The notes below the pieces were generated by a model. The model saw only the letters and a program-made list of their open reading frames with translations. It had not been told where the DNA came from and did no database searches. From assembly GCF_000718025.1 (NCBI RefSeq), contig NZ_JODS01000016.1:1-64000 (forward strand): a DNA stretch of 64,000 nucleotides, given 5' to 3'. Position numbers and translations under genes: made by a program. Position 1 is the stretch's first letter. Each line of letters starts with the position of its first letter. This DNA is from Kitasatospora purpeofusca (GTDB lineage Bacteria > Actinomycetota > Actinomycetes > Streptomycetales > Streptomycetaceae). Below, piece by piece: positions 50,283 through 58,870 of this stretch.

Positions 50283-50767
50283 CCGGCCCACCCGACGGTG
50301 GACAGGGTGCTGCCGCGGACGATCCCGGCGAGCGCGTGGGCGGTGTAGGGCACAGTGTCCTCCGGCAGTCCGTCCAGCCGCCACCAGCGGAGCTCGCTGC
50401 ACTTGTGCGGCTCGGCGTTCCGGAGCCGGCCTTCGTACCGGGTGGGGCGGAAGAACAGCTGGAGGCGGCTGCGGCCGTCGTCGGCATCGAGGAGGTGCAG
50501 GGTGTGGACGAGCAGGAGGTCCTCCTCGGCGACGGTGATGCCGAGTTCCTCCTCGGCCTCGCGGGTCATGGAGCGGGTCACCGGTTCGCCGCGTTCCATG
50601 TGCCCGGCCGGCAGGTGCCACATCCCGGCGGCGTACCGGGTGTTGCTGCGCCGGCCGAGCAGCACGCGGTCGGCCTCGGTCAGCACGAGGTGGACGCCGA
50701 CGACCAGTGTGAGCGGATCCGATGCGGAAGCCGGGGGCGTGGCGGGGCGGGTGTCCTCGGGGTTCAT
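50279..50767 (-). CDS. NUDIX hydrolase
   Basis: 162 aa. The NUDIX box is AGHMERGEPVTRSMTREAEE then ELGI; the first Gly is replaced within AGH but the REAEEELG catalytic helix is complete, as in many MutT-like pyrophosphohydrolases (DRVLLGRRSNTRYAAGMWHL upstream). ATG 50767 overlaps the stop of the triple-NUDIX gene by four bases. Confidence 0.92.
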   Translation of the reverse strand: MNPEDTRPATPPASASDPLTLVVGVHLVLTEADRVLLGRRSNTRYAAGMWHLPAGHMERGEPVTRSMTREAEEELGITVAEEDLLLVHTLHLLDADDGRSRLQLFFRPTRYEGRLRNAEPHKCSELRWWRLDGLPEDTVPYTAHALAGIVRGSTLSTVGWAG

Positions 50768-52140
50768 ACGGTCCTCCCGGAGGTCGGGCCGGCAGTGGTG
50801 ACGAGGAGCGGCAGGTAGTGCCACAGGTAGGGCGGGACTTTGAGCTGCGGCACCTTGTCGAGGGGGACCATGCGCACGGCCAGGCCCTCGTCGCCGAGGC
50901 GCGGTTCCGTCCCGGGGTCGGTACGGACAGCGTGCAGGACGCGGGTGAGCGGGAGGCCGAGGCCGTGGTGGGGGTCGGGGAGGAGCCGCAGGTCGGTGAT
51001 CTCGATGCCGGCCTCCTCGCGGACCTCGCGCACCGCGCTCTCCCGGGCGCTCTCGTCGCCCTCGCGCCAGCCGCCGATCGGCGTCCAGTAGCCGGGCCAG
51101 GGCATGCCCGGTCGGTCCTCGCGCAGGTGCATCAACAGTCGACCCTCGGAGTCGGTGACGAAGACCAGGACGCCCTCAAAGTCGTCGCCCTCGGGGGCTG
51201 GTCGCTCGAGGTGGAGCGGCACGCCGGAGCGGTGGGCGCGCAGCACCTGCCGGAGCCGGTGGTAGTGGTCCGGCTCCAAGTGCGACCGCCAGTCGTGGGC
51301 CGTCTCGAACCGGAACTCGGTGTGCTCGGCGGGGTCGAGGCGGATCCGCGCCTGCTGGTCGGGGGTGAGGACGCCGCCGTCGAAGACGTATCCGCAGACC
51401 GGCACGGGGTACCGCGTACCGGCCTGCTCGTGGATGACGGCGACCAGGCGCCGGCGGGCGATCACCTCGGGATTCTCGGCGGCGAGATCGAGCCCGGTCT
51501 GCTCCTCCGCCTCGATCAGCGCGGTGGCGAACGGTGTCCGGCCGTTCTCGACGTCGCCGCCGGGGAGGTCCCACACGGCCGGGTCGGTGGTCGAGCGCAA
51601 TGCGAGGACGCGGCCCCGAGGATCGGTGATCAGGAGGCTGCCGTAGGTGGTGGGCCGGGCGACGGTGGTGAGGTGGGCGCCGATCGGCCGCCAGCCGGGG
51701 ACGCCCAGCTGCCGGCCGAGCCACTCGATCACCGTTCGTCGGCCGTCGCCGGTCGGTGGCAGGGCGTCGGCAGCCGCCCACCGGTGGTCGTCGTGGTCGT
51801 GGGAGAGCGTGATGGGGGTGCCGTCCGGCACGACGCCGGTGAAGACGAACTGGCGGACGCGACAGCCGTGCTGGTCGGTGAAGTCCAGGTGCCGGGCGTA
51901 CTGCAGGGGCAAACCGGTGAGCCCGGTCCCCTCGGCCAGCTCACGGGCCGCGCCGGCAGGCACCGTCTCGCCCTCCTCCCGGCCGCCGCCCGGGTACTCC
52001 CAGAGGGTCGGTCGGACGGTGTGCGGGGCCCGGCGGATCATCAGGATCCGGTCCGATGCGTCGCGGACCACGATGCCGACGTCGATGCGTTCGACGCCTT
52101 CGCCGGCGGCGAGTTCGGTGAGTACCTCGAAGTCGATCAA
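50764..52140 (-). CDS. Triple-NUDIX fusion protein
   Basis: 458 aa with three NUDIX domains in one chain. Domain 1 (box near residues 48-75) reads GGGREEGETVPAGAARELAE then GTGL, missing one acidic residue. Domain 2 (about 190-215) reads GGDVENGRTPFATALIEAEE with Arg-Glu replaced, probably weak or inactive. Domain 3 (about 350-375) reads GGWREGDESARESAVREVRE then EAGI and is canonical. I chose TTG 52140, which gives MIDFEVLTEL and has GAGGAG upstream; the open frame extends further but through low-complexity sequence. It heads an operon of three NUDIX genes and a GNAT gene. Substrates cannot be read. Confidence 0.85.
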   Translation of the reverse strand: MIDFEVLTELAAGEGVERIDVGIVVRDASDRILMIRRAPHTVRPTLWEYPGGGREEGETVPAGAARELAEGTGLTGLPLQYARHLDFTDQHGCRVRQFVFTGVVPDGTPITLSHDHDDHRWAAADALPPTGDGRRTVIEWLGRQLGVPGWRPIGAHLTTVARPTTYGSLLITDPRGRVLALRSTTDPAVWDLPGGDVENGRTPFATALIEAEEQTGLDLAAENPEVIARRRLVAVIHEQAGTRYPVPVCGYVFDGGVLTPDQQARIRLDPAEHTEFRFETAHDWRSHLEPDHYHRLRQVLRAHRSGVPLHLERPAPEGDDFEGVLVFVTDSEGRLLMHLREDRPGMPWPGYWTPIGGWREGDESARESAVREVREEAGIEITDLRLLPDPHHGLGLPLTRVLHAVRTDPGTEPRLGDEGLAVRMVPLDKVPQLKVPPYLWHYLPLLVTTAGPTSGRTV

Positions 52141-52541
52141 TGAAGGGGCTCCTCGGTGTCGGGCGGCCGTGGCCGTGGCCGTGGTGGGTCGGTCGGTCAG
52201 GAGGCTCGGTGGGGTTCGGGCGAAGACCTTCGTCAACGGGTGGTGTTCGAGCGCACCGTGCCGGGCATCGGCGTGGTGCGCGGCAAGTGTGCTTTGACGT
52301 AGTGAAGTTGGATGTCCTCGAGTTGTCGCTGGCGGCTGATGATGGTGCTGTTCGATTCTGACGTTCAAGCGGTTTTCCGCCGGGCGAGCCCGGGTCGAAC
52401 AGGGACTTTTCGATCACCCCGGCGCGGGCTCCGGGGCCTCCTCCACGCGACCGGGGAGAGCGTCCGGCAGGGGCGGAGCCCAGTACCCGGGCGGCGACAA
52501 CCCGTTCGAGTACCGCCGCTCCGGCCGGGGCCGAGGCGACC
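52141..52541. other. Intergenic region upstream of the NUDIX operon
   Basis: About 400 bases hold the promoter of the NUDIX operon (minus). Around 52290-52380 the sequence is less GC-rich than its surroundings. No gene is supported. Confidence 0.4.
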
Positions 52542-53027
52542 GTGGACGCCTCGAGGGTGAGCGGCCGCGGAGCGCGGAGCCATCGCCGAAATCACCCGTT
52601 CGGCTGGTCGACAGTGCGGGGAGGTTTCGGCCAACGGGCGCGTCCGTCGGGTGACGAGACCCGGCTGGTGGCGACCGAGCCGGCGCTTCGGCGCAAGCCG
52701 GTCGGTGACCTGACTGCCGAGGACCTGCGGCTGCTGATCGGCCAGGGCGAGGGCCTCGTCCACCTCCTGCCCCTGGCGGTCGACATCCTGCGGGGCAACC
52801 CGCTTGCGGAGGGTGACCTGTACGAGGGGGACCTCTTGGCCGCCGTGCTCAGCAGGAGTGCGGAGGTCTGGCCCAGGATCCCCGGGCTCGGGCAAGAGGT
52901 GCGGTCGATCGTACTGGAGTGGACCGACGTGCCGTGGCCCCTGGCTCCCCGGATCGAGGACTTCCTGGCCCGGTGGCCCGGCGACGGCCGGAGCGGGCAC
53001 GGCGTGCCGCCGCCCCTGGAGCCGTGA
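52542..53027 (+). CDS. CdiI-type contact-inhibition immunity protein (orphan)
   Basis: Up to 161 aa. From about residue 38 it matches the CdiI_2 immunity family: LRRKPVGDLTAEDLRLLIGQ, GLVHLLPLAVDILRGNPLAE, GDLYEGDLLAAVLSR. These proteins neutralise toxins of contact-dependent inhibition or related polymorphic toxin systems. No toxin gene lies next to it. The GTG 52542 start has no good ribosome site, and the first 37 residues are Arg/Gly-rich, so the real start may be downstream. It converges on the TPR gene; a perfect hairpin lies between. Confidence 0.75.
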   Translation: MDASRVSGRGARSHRRNHPFGWSTVRGGFGQRARPSGDETRLVATEPALRRKPVGDLTAEDLRLLIGQGEGLVHLLPLAVDILRGNPLAEGDLYEGDLLAAVLSRSAEVWPRIPGLGQEVRSIVLEWTDVPWPLAPRIEDFLARWPGDGRSGHGVPPPLEP

Positions 53028-53085
53028 CGCGAGGGGAGCCGCGCGGTGCGTGAGGCCCGCACCGGCATGGGTGACCGCCCGGTCC

Positions 53086-53117
53086 CCGTGCCCCGGCTCC
53101 ACGAGGCCGGGGCACGG
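53086..53117. terminator. Bidirectional terminator
   Basis: A perfect 12-bp inverted repeat (53086-53097 and 53106-53117) with an 8-base loop lies between the convergent immunity gene and the TPR gene. Confidence 0.8.
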
Positions 53118-53220
53118 ACGAGGTTCCACCCCTGCTGTCGGCCGGGTCACCGCCGGTGCGACAGCCTCAGCAGGGCTTTGCTGCGGACATCCGGGTCCGA
53201 GCAGCGAGGCTCGGCCCCGC

Positions 53221-54531
53221 TCAGCGGAGGCCGGCGAGTGCCGTTCGGGCGAGCGGTGCCTGGAGGGGATTGAAGGCGGGGTCGGTGGTGAGGGCTTCGC
53301 TGAGGTGGGTGCGGGCGTCGTCGGTGCGGCCGAGGGCGAGTTCGATAGTGCCGAGGTGGTAGAGGAAGAGGGCGTTGTGCCAGCCGTGGGCCTGGGCCCG
53401 CCGGGCGAGGTCGAGGGCCTCGGCGTCGGCGCCGGTTCGGTGCAGGGCCCAGGCGAGGGCGTCGGCGACGAGGACGTTCTGCCGGCGGTCCCATTCGGCC
53501 CGAAGCAGGCGGACGGCTTCGGCCGGGTCGCCGTGGTCGGCCTGGAACTGGCCGAGGGTGAGGTCGTCGACGACGCCGTTGGCGGCGGCGAGCCGCTGTT
53601 CGGCGGCCAGCAGCCGGTACTGCTCCTGGGCCTGTTCGGGGTGACCGAGGGATTCCTGGAGCTCGCCGAGTTCGAGGAGGTACTGGGAGAGCGGGACGCG
53701 GGCGACGGCCGCTGCGTAGTCGCGCAGGGCGTCGTCGGTGCGGCCGAGGGCGGCTTCGGCGCGGGCCTGGCCGGCGAGGGCGGGGGTGTGGTCGGGGTCG
53801 GTGCGCAGGGCCTGCCGGTAGCCGGTGAGGGCGTCGTCGGCGCGGCCGGAGTTCCTGTCGAGTTCGGCGATCTGGTAGTGGCAGAAGGCCTTGCCGGCCG
53901 GGTCGTAGGCGCCGTCGAGGGCCTGCCGGAGCGCGGCCCGGGCGTCGTCGGTGCGGCCGTGCTGTTCGAGGTCGTAGGCGGCGCGGGTGAAGGAGGCGGT
54001 GCCCGGGCGGCGGTCCAGGAGTTGCTGGACGGCCTCGGTGGCGCCCGTGTCGTCGCCGAGCTGGGTGCGGGCGTCGGCGAGGACGGCGTAGGCGGGCCAG
54101 TGCGCGGGGGAGGCGGTGACGGCCTGCTCGGCGAACTCGCGGGCCCGGTCGAAGAGGTGGCGGGCGTTGGCGAGGGCGCCGAGGCCGGTGAGGGCGTCGG
54201 CGTTCGCCTGCGGGGCCAGGGCGAGGGAGCGGTGCAGCGCCTCGTCGGCCTTGGGGTAGTAGGCCGGGTCGGCGGTGAGGCGGGCCTGTTCGACGTACTC
54301 GGCACCCAGGCGTGCCCACAGGGCCGCGTCGGTGGGCAGTTGCCGCAGGCGCTGCTGGTCGGCGGTGATCGCGTGGCTCAGTGAACTGTCGTGGGCGGAA
54401 CGGCTGTCCGGAGGCCCGGCGGTGTCCGCGGCCGGGCGGGTGGCGCCGGGCCCGGTGCGGTCGAGTGCCCCGAACGCGGCCAGGCCGCCGCACAGGGCGA
54501 TGGTGGTGAGCAGCAGGGGCAGGCGGCGCAT
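53221..54531 (-). CDS. Secreted TPR protein, DUF4331 partner
   Basis: 436 aa. An N-terminal signal or anchor (LPLLLTTIALCGGLAAFGAL) is followed by about eight tetratricopeptide repeats (e.g. ANADALTGLGALANARHLFD, WPAYAVLADARTQLGDDTGA, SGRADDALTGYRQALRTDPD, ALFLYHLGTIELALGRTDDA). TPR arrays scaffold protein complexes; this one would act outside the cytoplasm or at the membrane. It follows the DUF4331 gene by about 100 bases on the same strand, with short 12-base repeats in the gap, and faces a NicO-type metal transporter across the divergent promoter. The trio recurs in actinomycetes, so a joint role is likely. Confidence 0.88.
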   Translation of the reverse strand: MRRLPLLLTTIALCGGLAAFGALDRTGPGATRPAADTAGPPDSRSAHDSSLSHAITADQQRLRQLPTDAALWARLGAEYVEQARLTADPAYYPKADEALHRSLALAPQANADALTGLGALANARHLFDRAREFAEQAVTASPAHWPAYAVLADARTQLGDDTGATEAVQQLLDRRPGTASFTRAAYDLEQHGRTDDARAALRQALDGAYDPAGKAFCHYQIAELDRNSGRADDALTGYRQALRTDPDHTPALAGQARAEAALGRTDDALRDYAAAVARVPLSQYLLELGELQESLGHPEQAQEQYRLLAAEQRLAAANGVVDDLTLGQFQADHGDPAEAVRLLRAEWDRRQNVLVADALAWALHRTGADAEALDLARRAQAHGWHNALFLYHLGTIELALGRTDDARTHLSEALTTDPAFNPLQAPLARTALAGLR

Positions 54532-54635
54532 GGGGGCCCTTCGGCGGGTTCTTCGGCGGGTTCTTCGGCGGTGCGGCGGGTGGGGGCCGTGCGGGTGGCC
54601 GACGGTGGCGCCGGCCACCCGCACGGCGGGGTGGG

Positions 54636-56084
54636 TCAGTGGGCCTGGTTGACGGCCTTGTCGTACGGCAGCGCGATGTAGGGGAAGGCGGTGCCGAAGG
54701 GCTTGTCGGCGGTGTTGACCTTGTCGCCGGCGGCGAGGGCGCCGATCAGGTGGCCCGGGGTGGCGCCCTCCATGACCTGGAGGGCGATGTCGACGACGTC
54801 GTCGGTGAGGCGGCGGCCGTTGGGGAAGCCCTGGAAGTCGCCGTTGAGGACGCCGAGCCGGTCGGGCTTGGCGGTGACCGGGGTGGACATGTTCAGCCGC
54901 AGCTCTTCGGCGGGCACGAAGTTCTTCGGGTCGATGTCCTGGTTCATCAGCTGGGAGTTGAGGTCGACGGCGAGGGGGCCGTTGGCGGCCTTGGCGATCC
55001 CGGTCAGGAAGATCTCCTGGAGGTCGGTGCGCGGGGTGGCCGGGGCCGGGAGGCCGTAGATGGCCTGGATCAGCTGCGGCACCTCGGGGTTGAGGACCTT
55101 GGCGACCACGGCGGGCTGGTTGTGGTCCTCGGACGGCGGCAGGGAGTTGAAGGCGTCCTTCAGTCCGGCGGGCAGGACGACCTCGTTGACGAGCGGGTTG
55201 CCGAGGCGGGAGACCTGGACGAACTTGCCGGTCGGTTCGGCCTTCCCGGGGCTGAGCTTGAGGGTCTGCTTCTCGGTGCTGGACCACACCCCGATGACGG
55301 GGTTGCGGCCGGAGTCGCCCTTGAAGGCGAGGCGGCTCTTGGGCACCTGGATGGACAGGGAGTTGACGTTGTACCCGGCGAGGGTGTTCTGGCCGACCTC
55401 GGAGAGGTTGGCGCCGTAGAGGAGGTCGAAGACCCGCAGGTCCAGGAAGAACGGATCGGCCGCCTGGGTGGCCACCGTCTGCCCGCCGCCCGGCAGTTGG
55501 ACGGTCGCCTGCTGCCGCAGCTGCCCGTACTTCGGCATCGACGCGCGGCCGGTGTCGGACGGCGCCGCGGTGCCGTGCTCGACCAGGGTGACCGGGTCGC
55601 AGCCGGGGCGCAGCTCCTGGAGCGTGTAGTACTGGCGGAACAGCAGGGTGGGGTCGGTGAGGTTGTTCACCACGCCGTTGTTGTAGAGGAAGGTGTTGGT
55701 GCCGCGCCGGTCCTCGGTGTGGAAGGTCCAGCGGTAGGTGAGGTCGGGCTTGCCGGTGCCCTGGGAGTCGATGTTGATGTCGTAGTGCGCGCCGTCGGCC
55801 CAGGGGTAGAAGTTGGGGCCGCCGTTGGGCTCCTGGAACGGCAGCCAGTTGGCGACCAGGGTGACGGTGTCCGGCTTGTCGGGGCTGGTGAAGGCGTAGA
55901 CGTCGGTGTTGTCGACCTGCGGGTCGGCGGCGATCAGCGGCGCCTCGCGGTGGCTGGAGGCGGTGCTGACACCGGCGCCGGACCCGAGGACCGCGGTGCC
56001 GGCGAGCGCGAGGCCCATGGCGGTGAGGATCGCCGCGGTGCGGGCGACGGAGCTTCTACGGGCAGGGCGGAGCGTGACGTTCAT
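54636..56084 (-). CDS. Secreted DUF4331 protein
   Basis: 482 aa. A signal peptide (AAILTAMGLALAGTAVLG) is followed by SSHREAPLIAADPQVDNTDV, the invariant start of mature DUF4331 proteins. Blocks such as DKPDTVTLVANWLPFQEPNG, HYDINIDSQG and TNTFLYNNGV are also typical. Function unknown; the family is often next to TPR proteins and metal-related transporters, as here. ATG 56084 has a weak ribosome site. The gene is divergent from the His-rich transporter, 497 bases away, suggesting common control. Confidence 0.92.
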   Translation of the reverse strand: MNVTLRPARRSSVARTAAILTAMGLALAGTAVLGSGAGVSTASSHREAPLIAADPQVDNTDVYAFTSPDKPDTVTLVANWLPFQEPNGGPNFYPWADGAHYDINIDSQGTGKPDLTYRWTFHTEDRRGTNTFLYNNGVVNNLTDPTLLFRQYYTLQELRPGCDPVTLVEHGTAAPSDTGRASMPKYGQLRQQATVQLPGGGQTVATQAADPFFLDLRVFDLLYGANLSEVGQNTLAGYNVNSLSIQVPKSRLAFKGDSGRNPVIGVWSSTEKQTLKLSPGKAEPTGKFVQVSRLGNPLVNEVVLPAGLKDAFNSLPPSEDHNQPAVVAKVLNPEVPQLIQAIYGLPAPATPRTDLQEIFLTGIAKAANGPLAVDLNSQLMNQDIDPKNFVPAEELRLNMSTPVTAKPDRLGVLNGDFQGFPNGRRLTDDVVDIALQVMEGATPGHLIGALAAGDKVNTADKPFGTAFPYIALPYDKAVNQAH

Positions 56085-56317
56085 GCGGGTGGGGTGCTCG
56101 CTTCCGTGAGGGGGCGGTGGCCGCTCCGGGCCGAACGCGGCGGCGGAGCGGCGGGATTCGGCTGGACAGCCGCACTCGGCACTGTGGACCGGATCCCGTC
56201 AGGGCTTCGTCAGCGGTGCAGGCGTGGTTCGGTCGCCTCACCCCGATGGGTCAGCGATGTCACTCGCGCAGGTGCAGACGCCCCTGACCTGCCGCTTTTG
56301 GTGCGAACAGGCAGTAG

Positions 56318-56374
56318 TTGCAAGCCATATGCAAGAGGGAGTCGTGGCGCAGGTTGCACCGCAATTGTGCGGTG
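56318..56374. promoter_or_regulatory. Candidate operators between DUF4331 and the NicO gene
   Basis: In the 497-base divergent region two inverted repeats stand out: TTGCA-N7-TGCAA at 56318-56334 and CACCGCA-N4-TGCGGTG at 56357-56374 (perfect 7-bp arms). The second is itself preceded by TTG, giving a shared TTGCA core. They may bind a metal-responsive regulator of the flanking genes. I see no gene in this region. Confidence 0.45.
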
Positions 56375-56581
56375 AGGATCGAATGTTCGAGCGATGGGAA
56401 CCCGTGTCCGGGAGCGGTGCTCCGTGCGAGTGGTCCCCGTGGACGGCCCGGAACGGTGACCACTCCGAGCTGCCCGGCAGCCCCGAAGGTGATGTGGGCC
56501 CCCTCGGCCCCTTCCCTCTTCCTCTCTTCCTGCCGGGCCGGGCTTCGCCACGGCAGCCGGCCCCTTCCCCGGAGGCCCAGC

Positions 56582-58330
56582 GTGGCGGTCCCACGATTTC
56601 TCGCCCGGACAGGTGCGGCGGTGTCAGGCGCCCTCTGCCTGCTCACCCTTGCGGCGCCCGCCGCCGGCGCCCACCCACTGGGGAACTTCTCCCTCAACCA
56701 CTACCTCGGCCTCACCGTCCATGCCGACGACATCGAGGTCCTCGCCGTCACCGACGCCGCCGAGATTCCCACCCTCCAGGAGCAACCGAAGGTCGACCGC
56801 AACGGCGACGGCACCGTCGACGACGCCGAGCGCACCGCCTGGGCGTCCGAGCAGTGCGACCGGAGCGCACGGGACCTCCGGGTGACGACCGACCGGGCGA
56901 CCGCGGCGCTCACCTGGCGAACGGACTCCGCGCGGTTCCAGTACGAGGAGGGCTCCGCAGGGCTGCGCACCAGCCGCCTGGAGTGCCTGCTGCGCGCCGA
57001 ACTGCGCCTCCCGGCCGACGGAACCACCGTGCGCGTCGCCGGCGGCAGCGACCCGGGCCGGGTCGGATGGAACGAGATCACCGTCCGGGGCGACGGGGCG
57101 ACGGTCCAGGACGCCGACGTCCCGAGCAGTTCGGTCTCCAAGGAACTGCGGGACTACCCCCGCGACCTGCTCGACAGCCCCAGCGGCGTCACCCACGCCC
57201 AGTTCCGTGCGCTCCCCGGCGGCAGTTCGTCACCCGCCCAGGGGGCAGCCGTGACGGCGGAGGGCACCGGGCCCACGGCCTGGCTCAGCAGTCTCGACGC
57301 CCGCCTCACCGAACTCGGCGCCGCCCAACGCCTCACCGTCCCCCTCGGTCTGCTCGCCGTCCTGCTGTCGATCGTCCTGGGCGCGGGGCACGCGCTGCTG
57401 CCCGGACACGGCAAGACCGTGATGGCCGCCTACCTCGCGGGCCGCCGGGGCAGCACCCGCGACGCCGTCACCGTCGGCGCGACAGTCACGGCCACCCACA
57501 CCGCCGGCGTCCTCGTCATCGGCCTGTGCCTGACCGCGTTCTCCTCGCTGGCCGGCGATGTGCTGCTCGGCTGGCTGGGCGTACTCAGCGGCGCCCTGGT
57601 CGCCGCCGTCGGCGCCGGCCTGCTGCGCGACGCGCTCCGGCGATCGCGCAGCAGTGCCCGGGTGCACGAGCACCACCGGCACTCCCACGAGGACGCGGAC
57701 ATCGAACCCCGAAGGGAACTCGCGCACGTGTCCGCGTCACCCGCACCGACCGAGCACCACGCGCATCATGAGCACCCGCACCCGCACGCACACGCCGCGC
57801 ACACCCATGCACACGCCGCCCATTCGCACGACCACGGGCACAGTCACCCGCACGACCACGACCACGAGCACGATCACGGCCACGGCCACGGCCACGACCA
57901 CTCGCACGATCACGACCACAGCCACGACCAGTCGCACGGCCACGGCCACCGACACGGCTTGTTCGGAGGCGGCCACCATCACCACCACGACCCCGCGGCA
58001 CCCGGCCGCCGCACCCTCATCGGCCTGGGCATCGCCGGCGGCCTGGTCCCCAGCCCGTCCGCCCTCGTGGTCCTGCTGGGCGCCGTCGCCCTCGGCCGGA
58101 CCCTCTTCGGCGCGGCCCTGGTGCTCGCCTACGGCCTGGGCATGGCCGCCACCCTCACCGCCGTCGGCCTGCTCCTGGTCCGCCTCGGCGACCGGCTCGC
58201 GGGCGTGGCGGACGGCCCCCTCGTGGGTCGGCTGCGCCGGATCGCCCCGTACAGCGCCCTGCTGACCGCCCTGCTCATCCTGACCGTGGGGGTGGGGCTG
58301 GTCGTCCGCAGCTTCCCCTCGACCCTGTGA
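56582..58330 (+). CDS. NicO/RcnA-type nickel-cobalt transporter with His-rich loop
   Basis: 582 aa. Signal-like N-terminus (LARTGAAVSGALCLLTL), an extracytoplasmic domain containing an EF-hand-like calcium loop (DRNGDGTVDDAE), then membrane helices with the NicO signature GAGHALLPGHGKTVMAAYLAG-like sequence. A cytoplasmic or periplasmic loop (about residues 360-468) has roughly 40 His, largely in HxH and HD repeats, ending in a run of five His. The C-terminal helices include GLVPSPSALVVLLGAVALG. Members export or import Ni2+/Co2+; the extra N-terminal domain is shared with actinobacterial relatives near DUF4331. GTG 56582 has GGAGG 6 bases upstream. The next gene is coupled or close. Confidence 0.92.
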   Translation: MAVPRFLARTGAAVSGALCLLTLAAPAAGAHPLGNFSLNHYLGLTVHADDIEVLAVTDAAEIPTLQEQPKVDRNGDGTVDDAERTAWASEQCDRSARDLRVTTDRATAALTWRTDSARFQYEEGSAGLRTSRLECLLRAELRLPADGTTVRVAGGSDPGRVGWNEITVRGDGATVQDADVPSSSVSKELRDYPRDLLDSPSGVTHAQFRALPGGSSSPAQGAAVTAEGTGPTAWLSSLDARLTELGAAQRLTVPLGLLAVLLSIVLGAGHALLPGHGKTVMAAYLAGRRGSTRDAVTVGATVTATHTAGVLVIGLCLTAFSSLAGDVLLGWLGVLSGALVAAVGAGLLRDALRRSRSSARVHEHHRHSHEDADIEPRRELAHVSASPAPTEHHAHHEHPHPHAHAAHTHAHAAHSHDHGHSHPHDHDHEHDHGHGHGHDHSHDHDHSHDQSHGHGHRHGLFGGGHHHHHDPAAPGRRTLIGLGIAGGLVPSPSALVVLLGAVALGRTLFGAALVLAYGLGMAATLTAVGLLLVRLGDRLAGVADGPLVGRLRRIAPYSALLTALLILTVGVGLVVRSFPSTL

Positions 58331-58359
58331 ACACCCGTCCCCACCGGAGGCCGACCACC

Positions 58360-58692
58360 GTGACCACCCGCCGCGCGCACCTGCTGTGCCTGATCCTCCT
58401 CGCCGCTGCGCCGCTGACGGCGTGCGGAGCCGAGCCGAACGGGAGCTTCGACGCACAGCCCGGCACGCCGTCCCCGTCCTGCATCCAGCACCAGAGCCAG
58501 GACCCCGGCACCAAGTACACGGGACGGGAGAACTCCGACCCCCGGGCGGTGCTGGAGATGATGCGCTTCTACACGGCCAACGGGACCAGAACGTACTGCG
58601 ACGGCCGTCCGCCGACCGACACCGACCGCCGGTGGACCGAGCTGTACGCCGAACTCGGCGGCGACACGAGCCGTGTGTCACCCCCGCAGTAG
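58360..58692 (+). CDS. Small lipoprotein
   Basis: 110 aa. MTTRRAHLLCLILLAAAPLT leads to a lipobox with LTAC, followed by a soluble part with SCIQHQSQDPGTKYTG and MMRFYTANGTRTYCDGRPPT, so two Cys could pair. No known domain. I prefer GTG 58360, with GGAGG 9 bases upstream; GTG 58327 overlaps the transporter stop (GTGA) and would add 11 residues. Likely co-transcribed with the transporter. Confidence 0.8.
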   Translation: MTTRRAHLLCLILLAAAPLTACGAEPNGSFDAQPGTPSPSCIQHQSQDPGTKYTGRENSDPRAVLEMMRFYTANGTRTYCDGRPPTDTDRRWTELYAELGGDTSRVSPPQ

Positions 58693-58870
58693 GACCTGAC
58701 ACGCCACCCGCCCCCGCCGCCCGGTGACCGGACCCGCTCCGCGGACGCCCGCGCCGATGTCGACGCCCCAGCGGCCGCCTGGGGCATCGACGGCCGCTGA
58801 CCTGCTGGAACGATGTCAGAATGCCGGGACGCACTCATGAGGCGTGTGACGGCAGGACGAGAGGACAGGC

